This document shows positions 56,905-64,000 of a stretch of DNA of 64,000 nt, piece by piece. The notes beneath the pieces were generated by a model. It did not search any database. It was not told where the DNA came from and saw only the letters and a list, made by a program, of their open reading frames with translations. Source of the stretch: CAVUXJ01 sp963814975 (GTDB taxonomy: Bacteria > Acidobacteriota > Vicinamibacteria > Vicinamibacterales > CAVVIG01); assembly GCA_963814975.1 (NCBI GenBank), contig CAWFFB010000018.1:62001-126000 (forward strand). Direction: 5' to 3'. The first letter of the stretch is position 1. Every line of letters begins with the position of its first letter. The position numbers were made by a program, and so were the translations under genes.

Positions 56905-58568
56905 GTGCGCCGAGCGCGCCGGAGCTGGCGCATCGCCGCTGATCGCCGCACGATCCTCGCGGCCGGATCGGCCGCGTGGTCCGCCGCGCCGCGCTTCTAT
57001 CCCGACGATCCGATCTGGTCGGACGACGACCGCGCGTTCGACGCCTCGAAGGTCGTGGCGATCGAGGACACGAACGGGTACGACTTCGTCGTCAACACCT
57101 TCGCGCACCGGGCGAGCGCCGCGACGTGCGCGCGCTGAACGTCAACACCGTCGACGAAGTGCCCGACTCGAGCTGGTTCACCAACCGGATCGGCCGCCGC
57201 GACATGACCGCCGCCGACGTGGCCAACGGTCCCGACCGGGTCGAGCGGGTGTCGCTCGACGGCTGGGTCGTCTCGGGCGGCAAGGGCTCCGGCGTCCAGC
57301 CAGGCTTCCGAATGACGGATCCGGCGGGCCAGCTCTATCAGATCGAGGTGGACCCGCCGTCGAATCCCGAGCTGGCGAGCGGCGCCGAGATCATCGGGAC
57401 CGCGTTCTATCACGCCATCGGCTACAACACGGTCGACGTCTACCTCGCGGAGATCGATCGCGCGGCGCTCGTCATCTCGGAGCGGGCCACGATTCGCGAT
57501 CCGCTGAACGGCAAGCGCCGCCGGCTGAAGAAGTCCGATCTGGACGAGGTCTTCGAGCGCGCGGCGCGCCGTGCCGAGCGGCCGCTACCGCGTGCTCGTC
57601 AGCCGCTTTGCGCCCGGCAAGCCGCTCGGCAACTTCCGCTACTACGGCACGCGGCCCGGACGACCCGAACGACATCGTGCCGCACGAGCATCGCCGCGAG
57701 CTGCGCGGCGCGCGCGTGTTTGGCGCGTGGCTCAACCACGACGACTCCCGCGGCATCAACAGCCTCGACATGCTGGAGACCACGGACGGGCGCGCGTGGG
57801 TCAAGCACTACATGTTCGACTTCGGCTCCATCCTCGGCAGCGGCACGGTCTACGCCCAGCGCCATCGTCCCGGCAACGAATACATCTTCGAGCAGCGGCC
57901 CGGATGGCTCACGCTGGCGACGCTCGGCGCCTACGTCCGGCCGTGGATGGTCATCGACTATCCCGACGTGCCGCCGTCGGTCGGCCGGCTCGAGGCGAAG
58001 GCGTTCGACCCGCTGAAGTGGAAGCCGGAGTATCCCAACGCGGCCTTCGACAACATGCGGGCGGACGATGCATTCTGGGCCGCGCGAATCGTGGCGCGCT
58101 TCACCGACGAGATGATCGGCGCGGTGGTGCAGAAGGCGCAGTACTCCGATCCGCGCGCGAGCGCAGTACATGACGCAGGCGTTGATCACGCGCCGTGACA
58201 AGGTCGTGGCCAGCCTGGCTCAATCAGGTCTGCCCGGCCGTCGACCCGGTGCTCGCCGCCGACGGCGCCTTCACGTTCACGAACGCTGCGGTCGCCGCGC
58301 GGGCCGCCGGTCCGGCCGAAGAGCTATCAGCTTCAGTGGTTTCGCTTCGACAACGCCACCGCCACGCGCACGCCGGTCGGCGAGCGCGCAGACGATCGCC
58401 GCGCCGGCGGGCCGCGCCCCGGCCGGCCTCCTCGAATCGGGCGAGTACGTCGGCGTCGAGGTCACGGCCGCTCATCCCGCAGCAGCGCGGGATGGTCGCG
58501 ACCGGCGGCGTTCTTCTTCCGCCGCGGCGGCCTCGGGCTGGACGCTGGTGGGCGTCGAGCGCGGGTGA
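56905..58568 (+). pseudogene. Large uncharacterised protein downstream of the Omp85-like gene, frameshifted
   Basis: About 550 residues across at least four shifts. It starts at a GTG just after the Omp85-like stop: AADRRTILAAGSAAWSA, then RFYPDDPIWSDDDRAFDAS, NTVDEVPDSSWFTNRIG, GIQ-like linkers, YHAIGYNTVDVYLAEI, SRFAPGKPLGNFRYYGTRP, SLDMLETTDGRAWVKHYMFDFGS and DAFWAARIVARFTDEMIGAVV. The end is probably SGWTLVGVERG. I know no function. Its tight coupling to an outer-membrane barrel suggests an envelope role. Confidence 0.7.
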
Positions 58569-58784
58569 GCGTCGCTTGTCGTCCCGCGCGCTCGTGGTCA
58601 GGAACACGCTCCTTGCGCCGGGTGTCTGCGGGGAGCGGGCATGGCGACCGCGTTGACCCGGCGGCGCCGGCCGGTCACGGCGCGGCGGCGTGAGGTGTAG
58701 GTCCGTCAACGTCGATCGGTTCGACGGAGTGATGGGACACTACGCGCGATCCAATTCGCTTGGGCAACGTGACGCGGCAACGGA

Positions 58785-58958
58785 TCAGCGGGTAGGACCA
58801 CCGACCAGAACCCCCGGGCCAGACGCACCGCCACCCCAGCGGGCACCGTAGTCCATTCCGACGCCCATGCCGTACCCATTGTCACAACTCGACGCCACGA
58901 GCGCGGCGACAAGCACGGCAGCCAGAATCAAGACGCGTGAGACGACGTTTGCTCTCAT
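58785..58958 (-). CDS. Small Gly-rich lipoprotein
   Basis: 57 residues. MRANVVSRVLILAAVLVAAL is a signal segment ending in the lipobox VASSC, followed by a short Gly-rich tail (DNGYGMGVGMDYGARWGGG). It should be a lipid-anchored envelope peptide. It lies 12 bases downstream of the VOC gene on the same strand. Confidence 0.7.
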   Translation of the reverse strand: MRANVVSRVLILAAVLVAALVASSCDNGYGMGVGMDYGARWGGGASGPGVLVGGPTR

Positions 58959-58969
58959 GTCGTTACAAC

Positions 58970-59823
58970 TCAAAACGGAAACTTCTGCAGCGCCAGCGGC
59001 GCACCGCCCGGATCGGCGACGACGACGACCGAACCATTCCGCCGTTCGGGCGCAGCCGGCAGGAGAATGCGGCCGCCCAGACCACCGACGCGCGCGCCGA
59101 GTGCGGCCGGATCGTTGACCAGCACATAAGGCAACCAGTTCGGTTCGACGCCGGTGGCGGTTGCCGGCAACTGGAAGAGGCCGGCGCGGGCCCGCGTCTT
59201 CCTCAGCACGTGATACTCGACGCCTGAGCGTGATTCCGAAATCGCCGATTCGTAGCCGGCGAGACGCTTGTAGAAGTCGAGGGCCTTCCCGGCGTCCCGG
59301 GCGAGGTACTCGTCCCAGAAGAAATGACTCGGCGATGGATCGGCCGGGTCCGGAAGGCTGCGCCGCACCTGCGCGAGTCCGAGCGGAGCACCTTGCGGAT
59401 CGGCGACCACGGCGGCGCGTGCGTTCGGCAGATTCCGCGGCTCGACGAGAATCTTCCCGCCGTCCGACCGCACCTGGGCCAGGGTCTTGTCCAGATCGGC
59501 GACGGACATATAACTGAGCCACTGCGGACCGGCATTCGCGTTGGCGCTGACGTCAACGATCCCGGCGACGAGCGTTCCACCGGATCGCGCGAGGACGTAC
59601 GGACGATCGCCGCGTTTGGTGTCCTCGAAGCGCCAGCCAAGCAACTCTCCGTAGAATCGTTTTGCGGCGCTCACATCTTTGGTGAGGAGGTCGTGCCACA
59701 CGAAACGGCCGGTTTCGACCGGATCCGCTGCATCGACTGCGCGGGCCTGAGGGCTGCAGCGAACGCGGCGGCGAGAACGAGCGCTGCGCTCATCGACGTC
59801 GCGATGATCGATTTGCGAGTCAT
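58970..59823 (-). pseudogene. Exported two-domain VOC protein, one frameshift
   Basis: The signal peptide MTRKSIIATSMSAALVLAAAFAAALRP lies in one frame. The mature part continues in another from about 59745: AVDAADPVETGRFVWHDLLTKDVSAAKRFYGELLGW. Two VOC units follow, the second starting SHFFWDEYLARDAGKALDFYKRLAGYE. Both end in GAPLGLAQ or GAPLALQ. It is about 285 residues in total. Two-domain VOC proteins of this type are common in Acidobacteriota; the activity is unknown. Confidence 0.82.
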
Positions 59824-59961
59824 GATGTTCGATGCGGTCGATAGGTACACTCCGACCAGCACGGCGGGGTAGTTTTTCACGGAAACATCCAATGCCGGAA
59901 TCGCATAGGTGCGTCCTGACGCTGGTGTAACCGCCCGTGAAGACCTCTTCGCCAGATCTAC

Positions 59962-60987
59962 TCACCAGCTGAACCTGAAGATGCTGGCCGTCGACCGCCG
60001 CGGATCCGGCGGCTGAGAACTTGGAAGTTTGTAGCTGTCGGGCACGCTTGCCCAGTCGCTGTAGATACTTCCGCCGAGATAGAAACCCGGCTTGGTCGGT
60101 CCCTGGGGCGCCGACGGCGGCTCTGTAAAGAGCGAATAGATACGCTGAGGTTCCGACGCGCCAGGCCTGTCGTTCTCCGGGATGTATTCAGGCACGCCGT
60201 CGCCGTTGACGTCTGCCCGAATCCAGTCCACGTGCAGGAGCCGATGATAGGTACGGTCGGCGATCATCCCGCGGAGCTGCGCGTTGAAGCGGCTGATGAT
60301 CGATTCCGCATCTGGACGCGTCCGCCTCACGGCTAGGTAAAGCTCCCGCGAGAGCAGCGGCCTCGAACCGATCTGAAGCGCCGCACCCGACTCCTTCGGG
60401 TGGTTGAAAACGATGTACTGCACGACGAGCTCGTCCATCAGGGTGTAGTCCACGCCGCCGTTGAGCAGTCGCGCGAGGCTGTCTTCTTCGCTGCGCGACC
60501 GCACGAACGTCGGCCCCGCGGCGTCGATCGTGTCGCCATACGAGTAGCCCTCGACGATCGCCACTGGTCTACCCTTGAGGTCCGCCAGCGTCTTCGCGGA
60601 GACGTCGCCGCCTCGCCGTGCGACGAGCACCAGTCGATTCTCCAGATAGGGCTGGGAGAAGAGCAGCACGCGTTCGCGTTCGGGGTCCTTCCACACGGCC
60701 GCGCTGCCGTCGAACTGGCCGGTGAGAAGCGAGGGCGTGAACTGGCCGGCGTCGACGATCGTCGTCTTCGCGCTGAGACCGATTCGGCCGAGCGCGGCCT
60801 CGACCAGGTCGAGTGCAAAACGAGGCTGTCCGGGCGCGTTCGTGAACGGTGGCCAGGCCGTCGAGACCAGAGCCAGTGGAGCCGCCTGCGCCGAAATCAC
60901 GAGCGAGGCGGCGGCAAGCAGGAGCACAAGCACCGCCGGGGCCGTCCAGCGGCCAGCACGGCGCGGTTCGACGGTCGAAGAACGCAT
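59962..60987 (-). CDS. Periplasmic binding protein, family 3
   Basis: About 341 residues from MRSSTVEPRR, chosen for the upstream GGAGGAT. A signal peptide (APAVLVLLLAAASLVISAQA) is followed by a type II periplasmic-binding fold of the amino-acid/polar group: LVSTAWPPFTN, LLTGQFDGSAAVWKDPERERVLLFSQPYLENRLVLVAR and LADLKGRPVAIVEGYSYGDTI. A C-terminal extension contains DVNGDGVPEYIPEND, an EF-hand/dockerin-like Ca loop, not usual in transport receptors. No permease gene is adjacent, so it may be a sensor or orphan receptor. Confidence 0.87.
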   Translation of the reverse strand: MRSSTVEPRRAGRWTAPAVLVLLLAAASLVISAQAAPLALVSTAWPPFTNAPGQPRFALDLVEAALGRIGLSAKTTIVDAGQFTPSLLTGQFDGSAAVWKDPERERVLLFSQPYLENRLVLVARRGGDVSAKTLADLKGRPVAIVEGYSYGDTIDAAGPTFVRSRSEEDSLARLLNGGVDYTLMDELVVQYIVFNHPKESGAALQIGSRPLLSRELYLAVRRTRPDAESIISRFNAQLRGMIADRTYHRLLHVDWIRADVNGDGVPEYIPENDRPGASEPQRIYSLFTEPPSAPQGPTKPGFYLGGSIYSDWASVPDSYKLPSSQPPDPRRSTASIFRFSW

Positions 60988-61141
60988 CGGGCAGATCCTC
61001 CGATTCAAGACTATCCGAAAACCTGCGAATTCATCCGTTGCGCCTGAGCGGGCGGTGCGGCCGTGGAAGTCAGTCGTCGCGCCTCGCGAACGGCCTGCGG
61101 TTGATGGTCAGCCGTGCGATCACACGCAGAAGGACACGGCG

Positions 61142-62069
61142 TTACTGAACTCGACGCCAGGAGGTGTCAGGATTGTAGCGCGTCATAGCGGCGGCTGTGG
61201 CGCCGGTCTCGGTTCCGAGGTCCTTCTCGTGGACGAGGCCGTCCTGGTTGACGATGAAGGTCATGACACCGGTCGCGTCGTACTGCGCCGGCCACGCGAC
61301 GAGGGCGAACCCACTGGACATCTCTCCGTTCAGGAGGTAGGACCTGGCTCCGCCGCGCGCCGCGCCACCTTGCCCGGTGAGGATTTTGAAGTAATAACCG
61401 TAAAAAGGTGAGGGCTGCCCGCGACTCGCTTCCGAGAGGTTGGCCGCTCTGTGCCGCCTGCGCCACCAGATCGCCAAGCGGGCTCCGTGGCTCGTGCGAG
61501 GCACTCGGCCAATACAAGCCATTCTGCTTTCCAGGATCGCTCGTGAAGGTGGTAGCAAACAGGCCCGGGCGTCTGCCATCGTGTCCCTGCTGCGCGTAGT
61601 GCTGCTGCGCCACGACATAAGTGCGGCAGGTTCCGATCGCCGCAAGCTCGTTGCGCCCGATCCGGCGCACCAGCACTTCTTCCTTTCCAGCGGCGGTGTC
61701 GAATCGCCAGCTGGACGCGCTCTTCACGATGGGGACCGGGAACGGCCATCCCTCGTGGCCGACGATGAGCACCTTGCGGTCGGTTCCTTGATCGACCAGG
61801 CGCCAACCCTCGGCGGCGGCGACGGTGAATATCTCGCGATTCTGGCGAGCGGTTGCCTCATCAGACGACGCGAGCAGCTCCCGTCCCTCAGAGCCGAAGA
61901 TCGCCAGCAGATCGTCCACCTTCCCCAGTGTGGTGGCTTGGACGAGCGCGCGCACGGCGTCCTCAGGCGTGGCAAACATGCGCTGGGCGGAGCTTTGAGC
62001 CGAGATGATGAGTGACTGCGCCGCGAATGCCGCCGACAGCAGTCCCACAGAGATCATTCGGCGCATCAC
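61142..62069 (-). pseudogene. DUF2950 exported protein, one frameshift
   Basis: About 305 residues. A signal peptide (MISVGLLSAAFAAQSLIISAQ), FATPEDAVRALVQATTLGKVDDLLAIFG and WRFDTAAGKEEVLVRRIGRNELAAIGTC are in the first frame. After a break near 61435 it continues PSPFYGYYFKILTGQGG, FALVAWPAQYDATGVMTFIVNQDGLVHEKDLG. All are typical DUF2950 landmarks. The start overlaps the stop of the DUF3300 gene by 4 bases (ATGA). The pair is common in Proteobacteria and Acidobacteriota, but the role is unknown. Confidence 0.86.
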
Positions 62070-63277
62070 CGGCGTTTTCCTCCTCCGCTTCTGCTGCGGG
62101 AGCCTTGCGCGCTGGCCCGACTGCTCGTTCCGCGCGAGCTCGCCGCGCGCTCCGATCGCCCGCTCGAATAGCCCGAGAAGGCGTCCGAGCGGGTGCCGCT
62201 CTGTTGTTGAGTGGCGGTTCCACTCTGGCCCTGCGTGTAGCCGCGGGACTCGTAACTTCCCGAGCCCCTGGTCCGGGTCGCCGACGTCGGCGCGGTGCTC
62301 GACCGCTGATCGCGTTGGGCCTGAGCTTCCGGTCGGTTCTCCTGACGGCTCTGCTGTCGCTCGGTGCGCTGTTCCTGTGAGTTACCTGCACGGTCGCCGC
62401 GGTCGTCGGCGAGATCCTCACGCCGCTCGCCTCGATCTTCGACGACATCTTCGCGATGGTCCATCCAATCCTCGCGCGCATCCTCGCGGTGGTCGTACCA
62501 GTCGTCCCAGGCGTCGTTGTACATGTAGGCCCCGCCGTGCCAGCCATAGGGGCCGTAGTAGTAGTTGTTGTTGATAGCGGCGCCAATGGCGACGCCTGCG
62601 GTGAATCCGATCACGCCGGCGACGGCCACGTCCGTGTTGTTGTTCTCGACGATGACGGTCGTTGGCGCTGTCTGGACGTACACCGTCTGCGAGTTGTACT
62701 GCGGGACGTAGATGACCTGCGGGTTGGCCGGCTCGATGACGATCACCTGCTGGCCGGCTGATGTCGTCTGCGTCTCGACTTCCTGCTGCGGCGTGGACTT
62801 CAGGTTCCCGGCATCGCTGGCCTGCTTTCTCAACCGCTGGATGCTGGCAAAGACCGCTGCCTTGTCCGCCGCGAACGCCCGGCCGATTCGAGTGGTCGAA
62901 TCCAGGTCGGCCGCCATCGAGCTGACAACTTGTGGAAACAGGGCAATCGCTACGTAGCTGGGCTCGAAGTTGTCCTTAAGTGCGGCGTCCTGCAGCGCAG
63001 TACCTTTCAAGCTCGGTTGGCTTTTCAGGAACCGATCGAGTGCGGTGACGCCGGCGGGGTCCATCGCGCACAGCAGTATTTGCGCGAGGAGCTGGTCTGG
63101 ATAGAGGGCGATCGGCGCCATCAGGCGATCGAGGGCTTCGGGTGCAACGGGCGGCGCCGACCCGGCTTGTCCACTCTGCGATGCTGGTCGTGCCCGTACG
63201 ACCGTTCGCAGGGGAAGGTCCGATCCGATTCCAGCCAGGATCAACAGGGCACTGAGGACGGGAGTGAGCCTTCTCAT
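62066..63277 (-). CDS. DUF3300 exported protein
   Basis: About 403 residues from MRRLTPVLSA (AAGGGGG upstream). A signal peptide is followed by the DUF3300 core: LDRLMAPIALYPDQLLAQILLCAMDP, FEPSYVAIALFPQVVSSMAADLDSTTRIGRAF and VIYVPQYNSQTVYVQ. A Gly/Asn patch (AAINNNYYYGPYGWHGG) follows, then a long charged, low-complexity tail rich in Arg, Asp, Gln and Ser. It is co-transcribed with DUF2950. It is probably an envelope protein. Confidence 0.9.
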   Translation of the reverse strand: MRRLTPVLSALLILAGIGSDLPLRTVVRARPASQSGQAGSAPPVAPEALDRLMAPIALYPDQLLAQILLCAMDPAGVTALDRFLKSQPSLKGTALQDAALKDNFEPSYVAIALFPQVVSSMAADLDSTTRIGRAFAADKAAVFASIQRLRKQASDAGNLKSTPQQEVETQTTSAGQQVIVIEPANPQVIYVPQYNSQTVYVQTAPTTVIVENNNTDVAVAGVIGFTAGVAIGAAINNNYYYGPYGWHGGAYMYNDAWDDWYDHREDAREDWMDHREDVVEDRGERREDLADDRGDRAGNSQEQRTERQQSRQENRPEAQAQRDQRSSTAPTSATRTRGSGSYESRGYTQGQSGTATQQQSGTRSDAFSGYSSGRSERAASSRGTSSRASAQGSRSRSGGGKRR

Positions 63278-63504
63278 AACGCAACCCCCCCTTAGCAGAG
63301 AACATGCCGTCCCACGGACCGGGCCTTGGCAAGCGTAAGGCGCCCGGCGCCATCCCGAAAGTGCTCCCGTCGGCCGGATGCTGCCCCGAAATGTCGGAGG
63401 CGGGGACCGCCAGGGGCCCAGTCGGCATGACGATCCGGCAACTGATGACACGACCTATTCGACGCGCCAGTGTCCTTCGACGAACGGGAAATGGTCACGC
63501 CGGG

Positions 63505-63816
63505 GTCGGTGAAGCGCTGGAGAACTTCGGCCTCGTCATCTATCTCGACCACTCCTGGAACGATCGCCTGACGAGCTCGATCGGCTACTCGCGCGTCGAC
63601 ATCAGCAACAGCGACGGCCAGACGCCCAACGCCTGCAAGACGGCCAGTATGTCAGCGGAAACCTCTTGATCACGACGGCGAGGAACGTGATGATGGGCGG
63701 TGAGTTCCAGTGGGCGCACCGCAACAACTTTCTCCGACGGATTCTCGGTCAACGACTTCCGCGTGCAGTTCTCGTTCAATTACAGCTTCGGATACAAGAT
63801 CGGAGGTTCGCGATGA
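63505..63816 (+). pseudogene. 3' remnant of an outer-membrane porin
   Basis: The last 100 residues of a beta-barrel protein (FGLVIYLDHSWNDRLTSSIGYSRVDISNSDGQ, GNLLITTARNVMMGGEFQWAHRN, FSVNDFRVQFSFNYSFGYKIGG) are readable across two shifts. The pattern fits DcaP-like trimeric porins. No 5' part exists before the divergent DUF3300 gene, so this is a true truncated remnant, possibly cut by a rearrangement. Confidence 0.7.
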
Positions 63817-63907
63817 TCCGGGAACACGGCGGGCTGGAGAAGTTGGACGGCTCGTTCGACGAGGGCTCAGCTATACCGGCTACAGGCCACCAAATCAGGG
63901 AGGAAAT

Positions 63908-64000
63908 GTGAAGGGCTCCCGCTGCTCGGTTCCTGGTTCTTGTTCCGGCCTTCGGGCCATGGCCCGCGTCGGTGCGGCCGTGCTGATGCTGTCTGTGCTG
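63908..64000 (+). CDS. Start of an exported protein, cut by window edge
   Basis: A GTG after GGGAGGAAAT opens a frame to the right edge: MKGSRCSVPG ... AMARVGAAVLMLSVL. An in-frame ATG at 63959 is an alternative start. The hydrophobic run suggests a signal peptide. The rest is outside the window. Confidence 0.45.
   Translation, partial: MKGSRCSVPGSCSGLRAMARVGAAVLMLSVL

Overview
Organism and quality. The window is GC-rich, gene-dense bacterial DNA. Several features together suggest a soil Acidobacteriota, probably near the Vicinamibacteria: a TonB-dependent receptor with an N-terminal carboxypeptidase-regulatory-like domain, a DUF3300/DUF2950 pair, an ECF41 sigma factor, many short secreted proteins and tripartite tricarboxylate transport genes. 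No rRNA or marker gene is present, so this is inference. Single-base indels break otherwise good reading frames at about 11.4, 23.0, 27.36, 28.9 and 52.05 kb, densely from 54.2 to 58.5 kb, and again at 59.75, 61.4 and 63.6 kb. The 12.4-20.5 kb block is clean. Either the right half is uncorrected long-read sequence or it is decaying. I saw no tRNA, rRNA, CRISPR array or transposase. Layout, 0-12 kb: the end of an amidohydrolase, a VapBC pair, CHRD and other small secreted proteins, RtcB RNA ligase, a dodecin-like protein, a three-repeat zinc-finger protein with a Cys-tailed neighbour, a YunG-glutaminase fusion, a HAD phosphatase, a LOG-family protein, a membrane protein, a VOC protein and an NTF2-like secreted protein. 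Layout, 12.4-20.5 kb: a divergent organic-acid cluster. MatC-like carrier plus MmgE/PrpD lie on the minus strand. TctC, TctB, TctA, a second MmgE/PrpD and an SDR without its catalytic Ser and Tyr lie on the plus strand. Import by two carrier types appears paired with 2-methylcitrate-dehydratase-like enzymes. Layout, 21-31.5 kb: a giant secreted protein (SGNH, TIG, Ig-like and four CARDB domains), an O-methyltransferase, a FurA-KatG peroxide-defence pair with a perfect palindrome over the fur promoter, and a DUF885 Tat lipoprotein followed by a remnant of a second copy. Layout, 32-42.7 kb: an accessory regulatory island of small or unusual proteins. It has two paralogous pseudo-receiver-PAS proteins lacking the phospho-acceptor Asp, two small helical proteins sharing an HRQTLRDL motif, a Crp/Fnr regulator translationally coupled to one of them, a PilZ protein, and a shared TTGTCCTACATGG element. 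This is the most likely undescribed system here. A VOC protein and a beta-carbonic anhydrase follow. Layout, 42.8-50.6 kb: stress-related genes, namely DUF421, a manganese catalase fused to a DUF892 ferritin-like domain, a Tat-exported alpha/beta hydrolase, an ECF41 sigma factor divergent from its likely AhpD-like target with matching promoters on both strands, a miniature sigma-54-activator-like protein without Walker A, and an M48 protease. Layout, 50.9-64 kb: envelope genes, many frameshifted. They are a TonB-dependent receptor, NhaA, a metallophosphoesterase, an Omp85-like protein with a large partner, a small lipoprotein, a two-domain VOC protein, an amino-acid-type binding protein, DUF2950, DUF3300, a porin remnant and the start of a further exported protein.
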